Shown: positions 27,854-37,172, counted from the stretch's first letter. The stretch: DNA of 64,000 nt from CALINF01 sp039980455 (GCA_039980455.1 JBDXCG010000003.1:310001-374000); one strand, 5' to 3'. Translations and numbers: made by a program. Notes: a model not told the origin generated them from the letters alone.

Positions 27854-29140
27854 ATGAGTAAGATCGGCGATATACAGGCATTTGAAGTGATGGATTCCCG
27901 TGGAAATCCCACGGTGATGGCGGAAGTTAGTCTGGCGTCCGGAGAAATAGGCTCCGCGTGTGCTCCCTCTGGCGCATCTACCGGTTCGCGAGAAGCACTG
28001 GAGCTACGCGACGGAGATAAAGGCCGATATCTCGGCAAAGGTGTGCTAACCGCGGTTGCAAACGTTAATGGCCCGATTCGTGATCTGCTGGTGGGTATGG
28101 ATGCTGTCGATCAGCGCGCGCTTGACCAGGCGATGATCGATGCTGACGGTACAGACAACAAGGCAAAGTTTGGTGCCAATGCAATTTTGGCAGTCTCGCT
28201 GGCTGCAGCGAAAGCCGCAGCTCAGGCAACCAAGCAACCGCTCTATGCACATATCGCTCAACTCAATGGCAGCAGCGCTTTGAGCATGCCTGTACCAATG
28301 ATGAATATCCTGAATGGTGGTGAGCATGCTGATAACAATGTGGACATTCAGGAATTCATGGTGCAGCCAGTAACGGCGCCCACATTTGCAGAGGGGTTGC
28401 GTGCAGGGGCCGAAATTTTTCACAGTTTGAAGAAGGTCTTGTCTGCAGAGGGTCTGAACACGGCCGTGGGCGATGAAGGTGGCTTTGCCCCCAATCTGCC
28501 TTCCAATGAGGCAGCGCTTGAGATGATAGCAGTGGCAGTGGATAAGGCGGGCTACAAACTGGGCTCTGATATCACGCTGGCGCTTGATTGCGCCGCTTCT
28601 GAATTCTACAGCGAGGGCGTTTACAACTTGGCTGGAGAGGATAAGCAGTTCGACAGCGCCGGTTTCGCGGATTATCTGGCTGCACTAGCTCAGGCTCATC
28701 CAATCATATCGATTGAGGATGGCCTTGATGAGTCTGATTGGGATGGCTGGAAACTATTGACCGAAAAAATCGGCAGTAAGGTTCAGTTAGTGGGTGATGA
28801 CCTGTTTGTTACCAACACTCGAATTCTCAAGCAGGGTATTGATATGGGTGTGGCCAATTCCATCCTGATCAAGTTCAACCAAATAGGTAGCCTCTCTGAA
28901 ACTCTCGACGCAATCGCGATGGCAAAGGCTGCAGGATACACCGCGGTGATTTCCCATCGCTCCGGAGAGACAGAAGACACCACTATTGCGGATCTTGCGG
29001 TGGCAACAGCTGCGGGCCAAATCAAGACCGGATCATTGTGTCGCTCGGATCGCGTGGCCAAGTACAACCGACTGTTGCGTATCGAAGCGGAACTTGGTGG
29101 CGCAGCGCCCTATCGCGGTATGGCCGAATTCACTCGCTAG
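27854..29140 (+). CDS. eno: Enolase
   Basis: 428 residues from the ATG at 27854 with GGAG about 9 bases upstream; a TTG nine bases earlier is in frame but unlikely. It converts 2-phosphoglycerate to phosphoenolpyruvate and in many gammaproteobacteria also joins the RNA degradosome. Motifs: EVMDSRGNPTV, GAPS-type loop CAPSGASTGSREALELRD, VGDEGGFAPNLPSN, the lysine-bearing LIKFNQIGSLSET and SHRSGETEDTTIADLAV. Confidence 0.97.
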   Translation: MSKIGDIQAFEVMDSRGNPTVMAEVSLASGEIGSACAPSGASTGSREALELRDGDKGRYLGKGVLTAVANVNGPIRDLLVGMDAVDQRALDQAMIDADGTDNKAKFGANAILAVSLAAAKAAAQATKQPLYAHIAQLNGSSALSMPVPMMNILNGGEHADNNVDIQEFMVQPVTAPTFAEGLRAGAEIFHSLKKVLSAEGLNTAVGDEGGFAPNLPSNEAALEMIAVAVDKAGYKLGSDITLALDCAASEFYSEGVYNLAGEDKQFDSAGFADYLAALAQAHPIISIEDGLDESDWDGWKLLTEKIGSKVQLVGDDLFVTNTRILKQGIDMGVANSILIKFNQIGSLSETLDAIAMAKAAGYTAVISHRSGETEDTTIADLAVATAAGQIKTGSLCRSDRVAKYNRLLRIEAELGGAAPYRGMAEFTR

Positions 29141-29149
29141 GGTAAGAGC

Positions 29150-29473
29150 GTGCGCTGGCTACTCGCTGTACTTGTTGTAATCCTGGTGGCGTTGCAATAT
29201 CGCTTGTGGATTGCTGAGGGTAGCCTGGCGGAAAAGCGTCGGCTCGAACAGCAAGTTGTCGAGCAGACAGAAGTGAATCGTAAGCTCTCCTTACGTAATG
29301 CCGTGCTCGAAAGAGAGGTGTTAGAGCTGCAAACGGGTAATGAAGCAGTGGAAGAGCGTGCCCGGGAGCAATTAGGGCTCATTCGAGAAGGTGAAGTTTT
29401 TTATCAGGTAGTTGAGAAAGATAAGAGCTCACCTCCTGTTTCAGATCCCAATACAGCCGTGGATCAGCCCTAG
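29150..29473 (+). CDS. ftsB: Cell division protein FtsB
   Basis: 107 residues, GTG start nine bases after the eno stop. A bitopic protein: N-terminal membrane helix (WLLAVLVVILVALQYRLWI), then a coiled coil (LEQQVVEQTEVNRKLSLRNAVL) and a conserved ending AREQLGLIREGEVFYQVV. FtsB joins FtsL and FtsQ in the divisome and activates septal peptidoglycan synthesis. Its place between eno and ispD is the conserved gammaproteobacterial one. Confidence 0.94.
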   Translation: MRWLLAVLVVILVALQYRLWIAEGSLAEKRRLEQQVVEQTEVNRKLSLRNAVLEREVLELQTGNEAVEERAREQLGLIREGEVFYQVVEKDKSSPPVSDPNTAVDQP

Positions 29474-29475
29474 TT

Positions 29476-30180
29476 ATGGCATGCCATGTGGTGATACCGG
29501 CAGCGGGCATCGGCCAGCGTATGAGTGAGGCGAAGCCAAAGCAGTATCTTTCGGTACTTGGCTGCACAATATTGGAGCATAGCCTTAGGCCATTATTGGC
29601 GAGCTCTGCATTGGACAAGATCGTTGTGGTGTTACAGCCTGATGACCCCTATGCCGATGCGCTACCACTGCTGCGGGATGAACGTGTGCTACGTGCTCCT
29701 GGCGGTAGCGAGCGCTCGGATTCAGTGCTCAATGGTCTGGCATTGTTGCAGGGCATGGCGAGCGAGGATGACTGGGTTCTGGTGCACGATGCGGCGCGTC
29801 CCTGTGTAAAGCCCCAAGATCTGGATCGTCTATTGAGTACAGTGCTAGACAGCGATGTTGGGGGCTTGTTGGCAGAGCCCGTGCGCGACACAGTTAAACG
29901 CGCAGACCAACAAGCACAGGTTACAGCTACTCTGGACCGCAATGGATTATGGCGAGCGCAGACTCCGCAAATGTTTCGCCTTGGGCAATTGGCACAAGCG
30001 CTGAATAAGGCGCGGCAAGATCGCTGCGCAGTAACAGATGAGGCTATGGCCATGGAGCAGGCGGGTTATCCGGTGCAATTGGTAGAAGGATCTCCTACCA
30101 ATATTAAAGTGACCGTACCCGATGATCTGGCACTGGCACAGTTCTATCTGTCGCGATCATACGAGGAGCAGACGGGATAA
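29476..30180 (+). CDS. ispD: 2-C-methyl-D-erythritol 4-phosphate cytidylyltransferase
   Basis: 234 residues, two bases after ftsB. The nucleotide-binding start VVIPAAGIGQRMSEAKPKQYL and the later VLVHDAARPCVKPQDL, AEPVRDTVKRAD and TPQMFRLGQLAQAL are all IspD signatures. It makes CDP-methylerythritol in the MEP isoprenoid pathway, which is completed locally by the overlapping ispF. Confidence 0.96.
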   Translation: MACHVVIPAAGIGQRMSEAKPKQYLSVLGCTILEHSLRPLLASSALDKIVVVLQPDDPYADALPLLRDERVLRAPGGSERSDSVLNGLALLQGMASEDDWVLVHDAARPCVKPQDLDRLLSTVLDSDVGGLLAEPVRDTVKRADQQAQVTATLDRNGLWRAQTPQMFRLGQLAQALNKARQDRCAVTDEAMAMEQAGYPVQLVEGSPTNIKVTVPDDLALAQFYLSRSYEEQTG

Positions 30181-30668
30181 TGGGGATGCGAATTGGACAT
30201 GGCTATGATGTACATCGCTTCGGTGCAGGCGACCACGTTGTCCTTGGCGGCGTGCGCATAGCACATGATCAGGGGCTGGAAGCCCACTCTGACGGCGATG
30301 TGGTTATCCATGCTCTTTGCGATGCGTTGCTAGGCGCCATTGCTGCGGGAGACATCGGCCAGCACTTTCCCGACACCGATGCAGCACACGCCGATCGTGA
30401 CAGTCGTGAATTGCTGCGTGAAGTTGTAGCGCTTTGCCATGCCGGTCACTGGCAGGTTGGCAATGTCGACGCTACTGTCATCGCGCAGACCCCGCGTCTG
30501 GCAATCCATATTGACGCAATGAGGACGAATCTCGCCGCAGATTTGAACGTTCCGATTGATAGAGTGAATGTGAAGGCAACGACTACCGAAAGGCTTGGTT
30601 TCACAGGTCGAGAAGAGGGCATCGCAGCCCACGCTGTCGTTCTATTGGAGACGCTGGCTAGTACATGA
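30180..30668 (+). CDS. ispF: 2-C-methyl-D-erythritol 2,4-cyclodiphosphate synthase
   Basis: 162 residues. The first ATG overlaps the ispD stop by one base; a second in-frame ATG two codons later starts at the conserved RIGHGYDVHRFG. The zinc and active-site motifs are GYDVHRF (Asp, His), EAHSDGDVVIHAL and the C-terminal KATTTERLGFTGREEGI. It cyclises CDP-ME-2-phosphate in the MEP pathway. Confidence 0.96.
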   Translation: MGMRIGHGYDVHRFGAGDHVVLGGVRIAHDQGLEAHSDGDVVIHALCDALLGAIAAGDIGQHFPDTDAAHADRDSRELLREVVALCHAGHWQVGNVDATVIAQTPRLAIHIDAMRTNLAADLNVPIDRVNVKATTTERLGFTGREEGIAAHAVVLLETLAST

Positions 30669-31723
30669 GCCCTTTGCCACGCTCTCTGGGTAGTCCGATA
30701 GGTACTGCCTGCGTGAGAACCCAGCCCCGGGACTTTATTGTCCGTGAACAGTTGGGCTTCGATCCCGAGGGCGAAGGTGAGCACGTCTTTCTTCATCTTG
30801 AGAAGCAAGGACTCAATACGCTTGATCTTGTTGCGCGGGTAAGTCAGTTAAGTGGGATCGATCGCTCAGACATTGGCTACAGTGGCTTGAAAGATCGCAA
30901 CGCCCTCACGTCACAGTGGCTCAGTGTACGCATGGCGGGGAAAGCAGAACCTGACTGGAGCGAGTTGGAGGTTGGAAGCAACGTCAAAATATTAGATTGC
31001 CGCCGACATCTACGTAAGCTCAAGCGCGGTGTACACCGCTGCAATCGCTTTACATTGACACTGCGCGGGTTAACAGGTGATCGCGAATCATTGGAGCAGC
31101 GCTTGGCGTCCATTAAGCAGCGGGGCGTTCCGAACTATTTTGGCGAACAACGCTTTGGGCGTGAAGGGTCGACTCTTGCTCAGGCTAAAGCATGGCGTGA
31201 TGGCGGTGGCCGCCGGATCAGTCGCAACCGTCGCAGTCTGTTTTTTTCGGCTCTTCGGGCTGAGTTGTTCAATCAGCTTTTGGCTGTGAGAGTGGACGAG
31301 GGTACTTTCGCTGCACCCGCGACGGGCGATGCCTGCCAGTTGCAAGGAAGCCGAAGCGTGTTTCTCTGTGTCGAGGCAGATGAGGTGATGCAGCGCCGAG
31401 CAACAGAAGGGGATATCCATCCGGCGCTGCCATTGTGGGGCGTGGGCATACCGGTAGCGAGTGGGGAAGTTCACGCGCGGCAGGCCAACACATTGCGTGA
31501 ACATCAGCTAACGTGCAGTTTTTTGGAAACTAAGCAGCTTGAGCTCTCGTATCGTGCAGCAAGGCTGCTTGCGGATGACTTTTGCTGGCAGTTTTGTGAT
31601 GATGACACACTTACCATTGAGTTCAGTCTGGGGGCAGGCGGCTATGCGACAGCAGTGCTAGCGGAACTGGTGGAATACACACAAGGGGATAAAGGGAGTG
31701 GTAACGGCAGTGAGCAGGGGTGA
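30665..31723 (+). CDS. truD: tRNA pseudouridine(13) synthase
   Basis: 352 residues, overlapping ispF by 4 bases (ATGA). The TruD motif GYSGLKDRNALTSQWLSV contains the catalytic aspartate (near residue 80), with RHLRKLKRGVHRCNRFTLTLRG and GVPNYFGEQRFGREG following. It converts U13 of tRNA(Glu) to pseudouridine. In relatives the next gene is surE; here the next gene is pcm, overlapping the end of truD. Confidence 0.95.
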   Translation: MSPLPRSLGSPIGTACVRTQPRDFIVREQLGFDPEGEGEHVFLHLEKQGLNTLDLVARVSQLSGIDRSDIGYSGLKDRNALTSQWLSVRMAGKAEPDWSELEVGSNVKILDCRRHLRKLKRGVHRCNRFTLTLRGLTGDRESLEQRLASIKQRGVPNYFGEQRFGREGSTLAQAKAWRDGGGRRISRNRRSLFFSALRAELFNQLLAVRVDEGTFAAPATGDACQLQGSRSVFLCVEADEVMQRRATEGDIHPALPLWGVGIPVASGEVHARQANTLREHQLTCSFLETKQLELSYRAARLLADDFCWQFCDDDTLTIEFSLGAGGYATAVLAELVEYTQGDKGSGNGSEQG

Positions 31724-32372
31724 TATTACCGGCATCGGTATGACCTCGCAGCGTACACGCGAGCGACTGATTCAGCGCCTGATGGATCAGGGTATTACCA
31801 ACATGGCGGTCCTGGATGTTATTCGCACAACGCCCCGGCACCTCTTTCTCGACGAGGCGATGGCACATCGTGCCTATGAAGATACCGCCTTGCCGATCGG
31901 CTTTCAGCAGACCTTGTCGCAACCCTACATTGTGGCGCGCATGACTGAGTTGCTGTTGGCAGCGGGTCCACTAGAGACAGTGTTGGAGGTTGGCAGTGGT
32001 TCAGGCTATCAGAGTGCGGTATTGGCCCAATTGGTTGGCCAGCTTTACGGCGTAGAGCGAATCAAGCCACTACTGGATAAAGCCAGACCGCGCCTGCGCA
32101 GATTAAAGTTGAGGAATGTTCAATTGCGCCACGCCGACGGCAGCCTTGGCTGGGAAGACAAAGGGCCATTCGATGGCATTCTGAGCGCGGCAGCGCCTGA
32201 GGTAATCCCGCCCGAGTTACTGCAGCAATTGGCAGTGGGAGGTCGTCTTGTGATTCCAGTGGGCGGCGACGTGCAGCATCTTCAAGTTGTCACTCGTGAC
32301 CATGAGGGCTTCACCACGGAGATCGTTGAAGGCGTGCGTTTCGTGCCACTTCGCCCAGGCACCGTAAAGTAA
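31710..32372 (+). CDS. pcm: Protein-L-isoaspartate O-methyltransferase
   Basis: 220 residues from a GTG at 31710, with GGGAG about 11 bases upstream. A GTG at 31698 and an ATG at 31740 (MTSQRTRERLIQRL) are alternatives; I favour the middle one because the GIGMTSQRTR context is conserved in longer homologues. Motifs are ALPIGFQQTLSQPYIVARMTE and the SAM-binding VLEVGSGSGYQSAVLAQL. It methylates damaged isoaspartyl residues to start their repair, and is linked to stationary-phase survival alongside rpoS. It overlaps the end of truD. Confidence 0.94.
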   Translation: MSRGDITGIGMTSQRTRERLIQRLMDQGITNMAVLDVIRTTPRHLFLDEAMAHRAYEDTALPIGFQQTLSQPYIVARMTELLLAAGPLETVLEVGSGSGYQSAVLAQLVGQLYGVERIKPLLDKARPRLRRLKLRNVQLRHADGSLGWEDKGPFDGILSAAAPEVIPPELLQQLAVGGRLVIPVGGDVQHLQVVTRDHEGFTTEIVEGVRFVPLRPGTVK

Positions 32373-32374
32373 TC

Positions 32375-33301
32375 ATGCGAGCGCCCGGTATATTTTTGCG
32401 CGGATTGCTCATGGGGGCAGCTGACATTGTCCCCGGAGTCTCTGGTGGCACCGTTGCGTTTATTACCGGCATCTATGACACGCTACTGGGAAGTATTAGG
32501 GCGTTCGATGTGACCTGTGTAAAGCTCGTATTCCGCGGTGAGTTACGAGCGGCCTGGGAGCATGTTAACGGTAACTTTTTGTTGTTCCTGCTGCTGGGCA
32601 TAGCAACCAGTATCATCTCGTTGGCGCGGGTAATTTCCTGGGTACTGGAAACGCATCCTGTGCCATTGTGGGCATTTTTCTTCGGATTGATCTTCGCATC
32701 AGCACTGGCACTAGTTCGCCACGTAGCGGTGTGGAACCTGCCGAGAGTGTTCGCACTGGTAGCTGGGCTGGGGATCGCTGTCAGCATCGGACTATCACCA
32801 GCGGCCTCTCTTGGTGACGGTTTTGCCAGTGTTTTTCTGGCTGGATTCCTCGCGATTTGTGCCATGATACTGCCAGGCATATCCGGCAGTTTTATCCTTG
32901 TGCTATTGGGCATGTATAGCACTGTGCTGAGCGCGCTTAAAGGATTCGATATAGTCTTTATTCTCGTGTTTGCGTGTGGCGCAGCTGCGGGGCTGATGTG
33001 CTTCTCTAGATTATTGCATTGGTTGTTGGATCGCTTTCATGCTGCAACCATGGCGCTACTGACGGGTTTTCTTGGGGGCTCCCTGTTGGTGGTGTGGCCG
33101 TGGAAAGAGGTGCTGACCACCACAATAGATCGTCACGGCGACCTAAAACCTGTTCAACAAGTGCCGGTTCTACCGACTCAATTTGAGTCCATCACCGGCC
33201 AGGATCCTCAAATACTGTTGTGTTTAGCACTCATGGCTTTTGGTTTTGCAGCAGTCTGGCTGATTGATCGGCGGTGGGGACAAACCCACCTCGACAGTTA
33301 G
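32375..33301 (+). CDS. DUF368 family membrane protein
   Basis: 308 residues, two bases after pcm. The signature FLRGLLMGAADIVPGVSGGTVAFITGIYD at the N-terminus and GFLAICAMILPGISGSFILVLLG in the middle are the two inverted DUF368 repeats (PGVSGGT and PGISGSF). About 8 membrane helices. Related DUF368 and DedA-like proteins have been linked to undecaprenyl-phosphate translocation, so a role in recycling the lipid carrier is possible (inference from family knowledge). Its insertion between pcm and nlpD is not the arrangement I know from Pseudomonas. Confidence 0.9.
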   Translation: MRAPGIFLRGLLMGAADIVPGVSGGTVAFITGIYDTLLGSIRAFDVTCVKLVFRGELRAAWEHVNGNFLLFLLLGIATSIISLARVISWVLETHPVPLWAFFFGLIFASALALVRHVAVWNLPRVFALVAGLGIAVSIGLSPAASLGDGFASVFLAGFLAICAMILPGISGSFILVLLGMYSTVLSALKGFDIVFILVFACGAAAGLMCFSRLLHWLLDRFHAATMALLTGFLGGSLLVVWPWKEVLTTTIDRHGDLKPVQQVPVLPTQFESITGQDPQILLCLALMAFGFAAVWLIDRRWGQTHLDS

Positions 33302-33321
33302 CTAACTAGAAGCCTACGACG

Positions 33322-34137
33322 GTGGGGCAGTTGTTCAAAGCGCTCTGTTGCGGCCTGGCTCTGCTATTCCTTGTTAACTGTGGCAGCAACCCACCGGCGC
33401 CCATAGAGGACAGGCGTAGCCCCAAGCCTGTGTCTTCCGGTTCGACATACACCGTTCAGCGCGGGGACACGTTGTATTCAATCGCATTTCGATATGGCCT
33501 TGATTTTCGACGTGTGGCTGCAGCGAACGGCATCCGAGCACCCTATACGATTTTCCCTGGTCAGAAGGTTCTCCTGAAGGAAAAAACGCCGGTAGCATCT
33601 TCACCTGCGCGTTCGTCTACATCCACTGTGAAAACCTACCCGGCAACGCCACCTGCGTCCTCGGGATCAACGACAAGTAAGGCAAAACCTGCCCCCGTGG
33701 CTAAGGCCTCTTCTGCGCCGGCCGCAAAGCCAGCGACAAAAACAACTACGACTGCCAGTGCGGGTGGCCCCGTCAAACGATGGCAGTGGCCTACCACGGG
33801 CCGGGTTACGCGCAGGTACTCAGCCACTGTGCACAAAGGTATCGATTTGGCGGGCAGACGCGGAGACCCTGTGGTGGCCGTGGCTGCTGGTAAAGTCGTT
33901 TATTCCGGTACGGGTATCGCGGGATTCGGCGAGCTGCTGATCGTAAAACATAACGAGATTTATCTCAGCGCCTATGGCCACAACGATCGTCTGCTGGTTG
34001 CAGAGGGCGACACAGTGACAGCGGGGCAGCGCATCGCGCAGAAGGGTAGTTCGGGTACCGATACCGTGAAGTTGCACTTCGAAATTCGCAAGGAGGGAAA
34101 GCCAATTGATCCACTGACTGTACTGCCGCCTCGCTAG
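33322..34137 (+). CDS. nlpD: NlpD-like LysM/M23 lipoprotein
   Basis: 271 residues, GTG start. Signal peptide with lipobox LVNC, Cys near residue 20. One LysM domain (YTVQRGDTLYSIAFRYGLDF to FPGQKVLL, about residues 47-90) is followed by an Ala/Pro/Thr/Lys-rich linker and a LytM/M23 domain (about 150-270). HKGIDLAGRRGDPVVAVAAG keeps the first HxxxD pair, but the second HxH reads KLHFEI, so the zinc site is incomplete and the protein is probably, like E. coli NlpD, a non-catalytic amidase activator at the septum. It precedes rpoS as in other gammaproteobacteria, where the main rpoS promoter often lies inside nlpD. Confidence 0.93.
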   Translation: MGQLFKALCCGLALLFLVNCGSNPPAPIEDRRSPKPVSSGSTYTVQRGDTLYSIAFRYGLDFRRVAAANGIRAPYTIFPGQKVLLKEKTPVASSPARSSTSTVKTYPATPPASSGSTTSKAKPAPVAKASSAPAAKPATKTTTTASAGGPVKRWQWPTTGRVTRRYSATVHKGIDLAGRRGDPVVAVAAGKVVYSGTGIAGFGELLIVKHNEIYLSAYGHNDRLLVAEGDTVTAGQRIAQKGSSGTDTVKLHFEIRKEGKPIDPLTVLPPR

Positions 34138-34340
34138 CGCGACAGTGCACTAGAGCCAGGAACAGCTATCTAAATCCCCCAGAGGCGCTCGCCATAAGAG
34201 GAAAAACATCGAATTTGGGTCCCGAAACCGCGTTTTATAAAATTGCCTTGACATATTGTATTTTGCGTATCGCTTGGGGTAATCTGTTCGGCCGGCGAGA
34301 AAATACTCTCAATACTTAGAAGAAAATCTGAGGTATAGCC

Positions 34341-35402
34341 ATGGAAGTGGAACCATCACGCTCGAAACGGACTTCGAAATCGGGCAAAGCCGCTAGCAAG
34401 ACCACGCGGTCAAAAAAGAACGGCAGTGAGCGCAAGACCGACACCCCGGTTGAGTCGTTGACAAAGGACATGTCCTCCAACGGGACTATGTCGGCTGAGG
34501 AAGGGCCGCTTCGCGTTGAGGCGGAGGAAGCCAAGTTCCGGCGTGCCAGAGCGGCGCGGACAGCTGATCGTTCACTCGATGCAACTCAACTCTATCTCAA
34601 TGAAATAGGTTACTCCCCGCTGCTAACAGCAGATGAGGAGAAGTACTACGCGCGTCTGGCACTCAAGGGTGATGACGCTGGGCGCAAGCGCATGATAGAG
34701 AGCAACTTGCGACTGGTAGTCAAAATATCTCGCCGCTATCTTAATCGCGGACTTACTCTGCTCGACCTCATCGAGGAGGGCAATCTCGGCCTGATTCGCG
34801 CCGTTGAGAAATTCGACCCTGAACGTGGCTTTCGCTTTTCTACGTATGCAACCTGGTGGATCCGCCAGACCATAGAACGTGCGATTATGAATCAGACCCG
34901 AACGATTCGATTGCCCATTCACGTGGTGAAAGAATTGAACGTATACCTGCGTGCAGCACGTGAGCTAACACAGAAGCTGGACCACGAGCCATCTGCAGAA
35001 GAGATTGCAGACATGCTGGATAAACCTGCCGCTGACGTTAAGCGGCTGCTGGGTTTAAACGAGCGGGTGACATCGGTAGATACACCTGTAGGCCCAGACT
35101 CCGATCGCGCGGTAGTCGATACGATTGCTGATAGCAGTGTCGCTGACCCTTCTCAGGTTTTACAGGATAACGATATCAAGGAAAGCATTTCAATTTGGCT
35201 CGACGAGCTAAGTGAGAAGCAGCGTGAAGTAGTATCGCGGCGTTTTGGTTTGCGCGGCTACGAGACTAGCACCCTGGAGGAAGTTGGGCGTGAAATCGGG
35301 CTGACTCGAGAGCGCGTGCGCCAGATTCAAGTAGAAGCACTCAAGCGTTTGCGCGGTATGATGGAGACGCAAGGCCTGTCTGGCGAATCACTGTTTACCT
35401 GA
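34341..35402 (+). CDS. rpoS: RNA polymerase sigma factor RpoS
   Basis: 353 residues. A Ser/Lys-rich, poorly conserved N-terminus (about 70 residues) leads into region 1.2 (DATQLYLNEIGYSPLLTADEE), region 2 (RLVVKISRRYLNRGLTLLDLIEEGN, then FSTYATWWIRQTIERAI), region 3 and the helix-turn-helix of region 4 (EVGREIGLTRERVRQIQVEALK). It is the general stress and stationary-phase sigma factor. About 200 bases separate it from nlpD. Confidence 0.96.
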   Translation: MEVEPSRSKRTSKSGKAASKTTRSKKNGSERKTDTPVESLTKDMSSNGTMSAEEGPLRVEAEEAKFRRARAARTADRSLDATQLYLNEIGYSPLLTADEEKYYARLALKGDDAGRKRMIESNLRLVVKISRRYLNRGLTLLDLIEEGNLGLIRAVEKFDPERGFRFSTYATWWIRQTIERAIMNQTRTIRLPIHVVKELNVYLRAARELTQKLDHEPSAEEIADMLDKPAADVKRLLGLNERVTSVDTPVGPDSDRAVVDTIADSSVADPSQVLQDNDIKESISIWLDELSEKQREVVSRRFGLRGYETSTLEEVGREIGLTRERVRQIQVEALKRLRGMMETQGLSGESLFT

Positions 35403-35493
35403 GCCGGCGATCTTGCCGTTCCTTTCCTAGCGAATGTAGAGCCGGGATAACCCTCGTAGCAGACATACGCAAGACAGGCGAAACATCGACGTT

Positions 35494-36363
35494 ATGAACG
35501 ATCAAATTTATTCATCCTCGCTTGCTCCCTGGCTAAACGGAGAGAGCTTTGAGCAAGTCTGCTCACGTTACGATCGCGACGGCTATGTTATTTTTGAGAA
35601 AGTGATGCAACCTGATCAGGTGGCATCAGTTCGTGCTGCGCTCAAGCCCCACCTGACAAAAACGGGCCGCAATGATTTCGAGGGCTTTCATTCCAATCGG
35701 GTTTATAGCCTGATCGCCAAGTCACCCGAAGTATTCTCTGACATGGTCACGCATCCATTGGCATTGGCATTTGCCGAACGCGACCTTGGACGCTCTTGCC
35801 TGTTGTCTGCACTACTGGCTATCAATCTGCTTCCGGGAGAGAGTGTGCAGGGCTGGCATTGCGATGACGAGCAGGTTGCCGTTCCGCGCCCACATCAGCC
35901 TTTTGGCGTGAGTACTTTCTGGGCAATCGACGACACCACTGCAACAAATGGCGCAACAGAGATTATTCCTGGGAGTCACCAGTGGGGACAAGCGAAGATC
36001 GCGACGTTACCGGCTGACGGCGGTCTGTACGGCGCGCAGGCTAAGCAGGTAGATGAAGATTTGCAGCCGCGATCTGACAGTATCAAGGCCACAATGCAGG
36101 CCGGTTCATTGATGATTGCCAAGGGCACGCTGTATCACCGCGGTGGCGCAAATCTCTCGGATACATCGCGGTTGATAGTGACACCGCAGTACTGCCCCGG
36201 TTGGGCGCGCCAATTGGAAAATATGATTCTTTCTGTTCCGCCTAAAGTAGCTGCGACGCTACCTAAGCGTACCCGTGAGTTGCTGGGCTACAACATCCAT
36301 GCTGCGTTTATGGGTTACGTTGATGGTGTGCACCCCGACCGCACGTTGGGTATCGAGGCGTAG
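35494..36363 (+). CDS. Phytanoyl-CoA dioxygenase-family oxygenase
   Basis: 289 residues, cytoplasmic. The PhyH fold is shown by RYDRDGYVIFEKVMQPDQVASVR at the N-terminus, the iron HxD motif in GWHCDDEQ (near residue 128), TNGATEIIPGSHQWG and the distal histidine in YHRGGANLSDTSRLIVT, with the 2-oxoglutarate-binding arginine probably in SRLIV. An Fe(II)/2-oxoglutarate hydroxylase is likely; the substrate is unknown. It sits 91 bases after rpoS and is convergent with the next gene. Confidence 0.87.
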   Translation: MNDQIYSSSLAPWLNGESFEQVCSRYDRDGYVIFEKVMQPDQVASVRAALKPHLTKTGRNDFEGFHSNRVYSLIAKSPEVFSDMVTHPLALAFAERDLGRSCLLSALLAINLLPGESVQGWHCDDEQVAVPRPHQPFGVSTFWAIDDTTATNGATEIIPGSHQWGQAKIATLPADGGLYGAQAKQVDEDLQPRSDSIKATMQAGSLMIAKGTLYHRGGANLSDTSRLIVTPQYCPGWARQLENMILSVPPKVAATLPKRTRELLGYNIHAAFMGYVDGVHPDRTLGIEA

Positions 36364-36377
36364 TCGGTCTGAGTGAT

Positions 36378-37172
36378 TTACTTCGCGGGTTCAGCAGGTG
36401 CATTTACCTGCGCAGGCGTGGCATTGAACCCGGTAATGGGATTCATTTCCAAATCACCGCGAACATTGAGAATAATACGATAGAGAAGGCCTGCCGCAGA
36501 ACCCTCCATTAGAGCGTCCGTTACCATTTCATCGGTGTCAACGGCTTCTGCTGCATCGAGCAATTTTCGAAACGTGCGTACGAAGTTGTTGGAATGACGT
36601 GTGCGGATATCAGTCCCAAAAAATATGTCATTCAGCCCTTCGGCGTCATTGCGAAAATCAACCGAGTGCGAAATCAGTTTCCGGATGAACCAGGCGCTAT
36701 CTCCGGTACTCATGTGAGTGCGCTCCTCGGTGAATTCCTCCGCGGTAATCTTGCCGACTCCGGTGGGGCCACAGACTGACACATAGTGAAAGGCGGCAAT
36801 ATTACCCAGCTGGTCCTGAACAAGGTTGAGCAGCTTAAAATAGCTGTCTCGAGCTGAATGCACTTCCAGGCGGCGCGCGCTGCGCTCCTGAATATTAATG
36901 GCTTTGGTGTTGGCGGTGATTTCCTTTTGCTGCATGAAGTGACCGATCACCAGCCAAAGGAAGGCCAAGGGTGCAAAGGCACCTTCGAGAAAACTCCCTA
37001 TATCTGCGGTTGGTAAGTGCACGAAGTTGCCGGCGCCGACAATGGAGAGTAGGTAAACCAGGCCCGTGGATATCCAGATTAGTGTGATAACCAGCCCGAA
37101 CGCCACGCGCCAATCGACGTAAAACCCGTGTCGTTCTTCCAGGTGTTCTTGCTTATTCAGGTCATCATTCAT
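36378..37172 (-). CDS. Membrane protein of unknown function
   Basis: 264 residues from the ATG at 37172; ten more codons are open upstream but lead into the fdxA terminator zone. Two membrane segments lie near the N-terminus (VAFGLVITLIWISTGLVYLL and FAPLAFLWLVIGHFM), followed by a cytoplasmic region of about 190 residues starting with a helical stretch (EITANTKAINIQERSARRLEVH). The layout resembles small two-helix proteins often annotated DUF4760 or similar, but I cannot place it. No enzyme motif is seen. It is downstream of fdxA on the same strand, beyond a strong terminator. Confidence 0.7.
   Translation of the reverse strand: MNDDLNKQEHLEERHGFYVDWRVAFGLVITLIWISTGLVYLLSIVGAGNFVHLPTADIGSFLEGAFAPLAFLWLVIGHFMQQKEITANTKAINIQERSARRLEVHSARDSYFKLLNLVQDQLGNIAAFHYVSVCGPTGVGKITAEEFTEERTHMSTGDSAWFIRKLISHSVDFRNDAEGLNDIFFGTDIRTRHSNNFVRTFRKLLDAAEAVDTDEMVTDALMEGSAAGLLYRIILNVRGDLEMNPITGFNATPAQVNAPAEPAK

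Noticed and set aside
34248..34253. Perfect TTGACA upstream of rpoS
   Set aside because: No acceptable -10 box lies 16-18 bases downstream (that position reads CGCTTG or neighbours), so I do not call a promoter.
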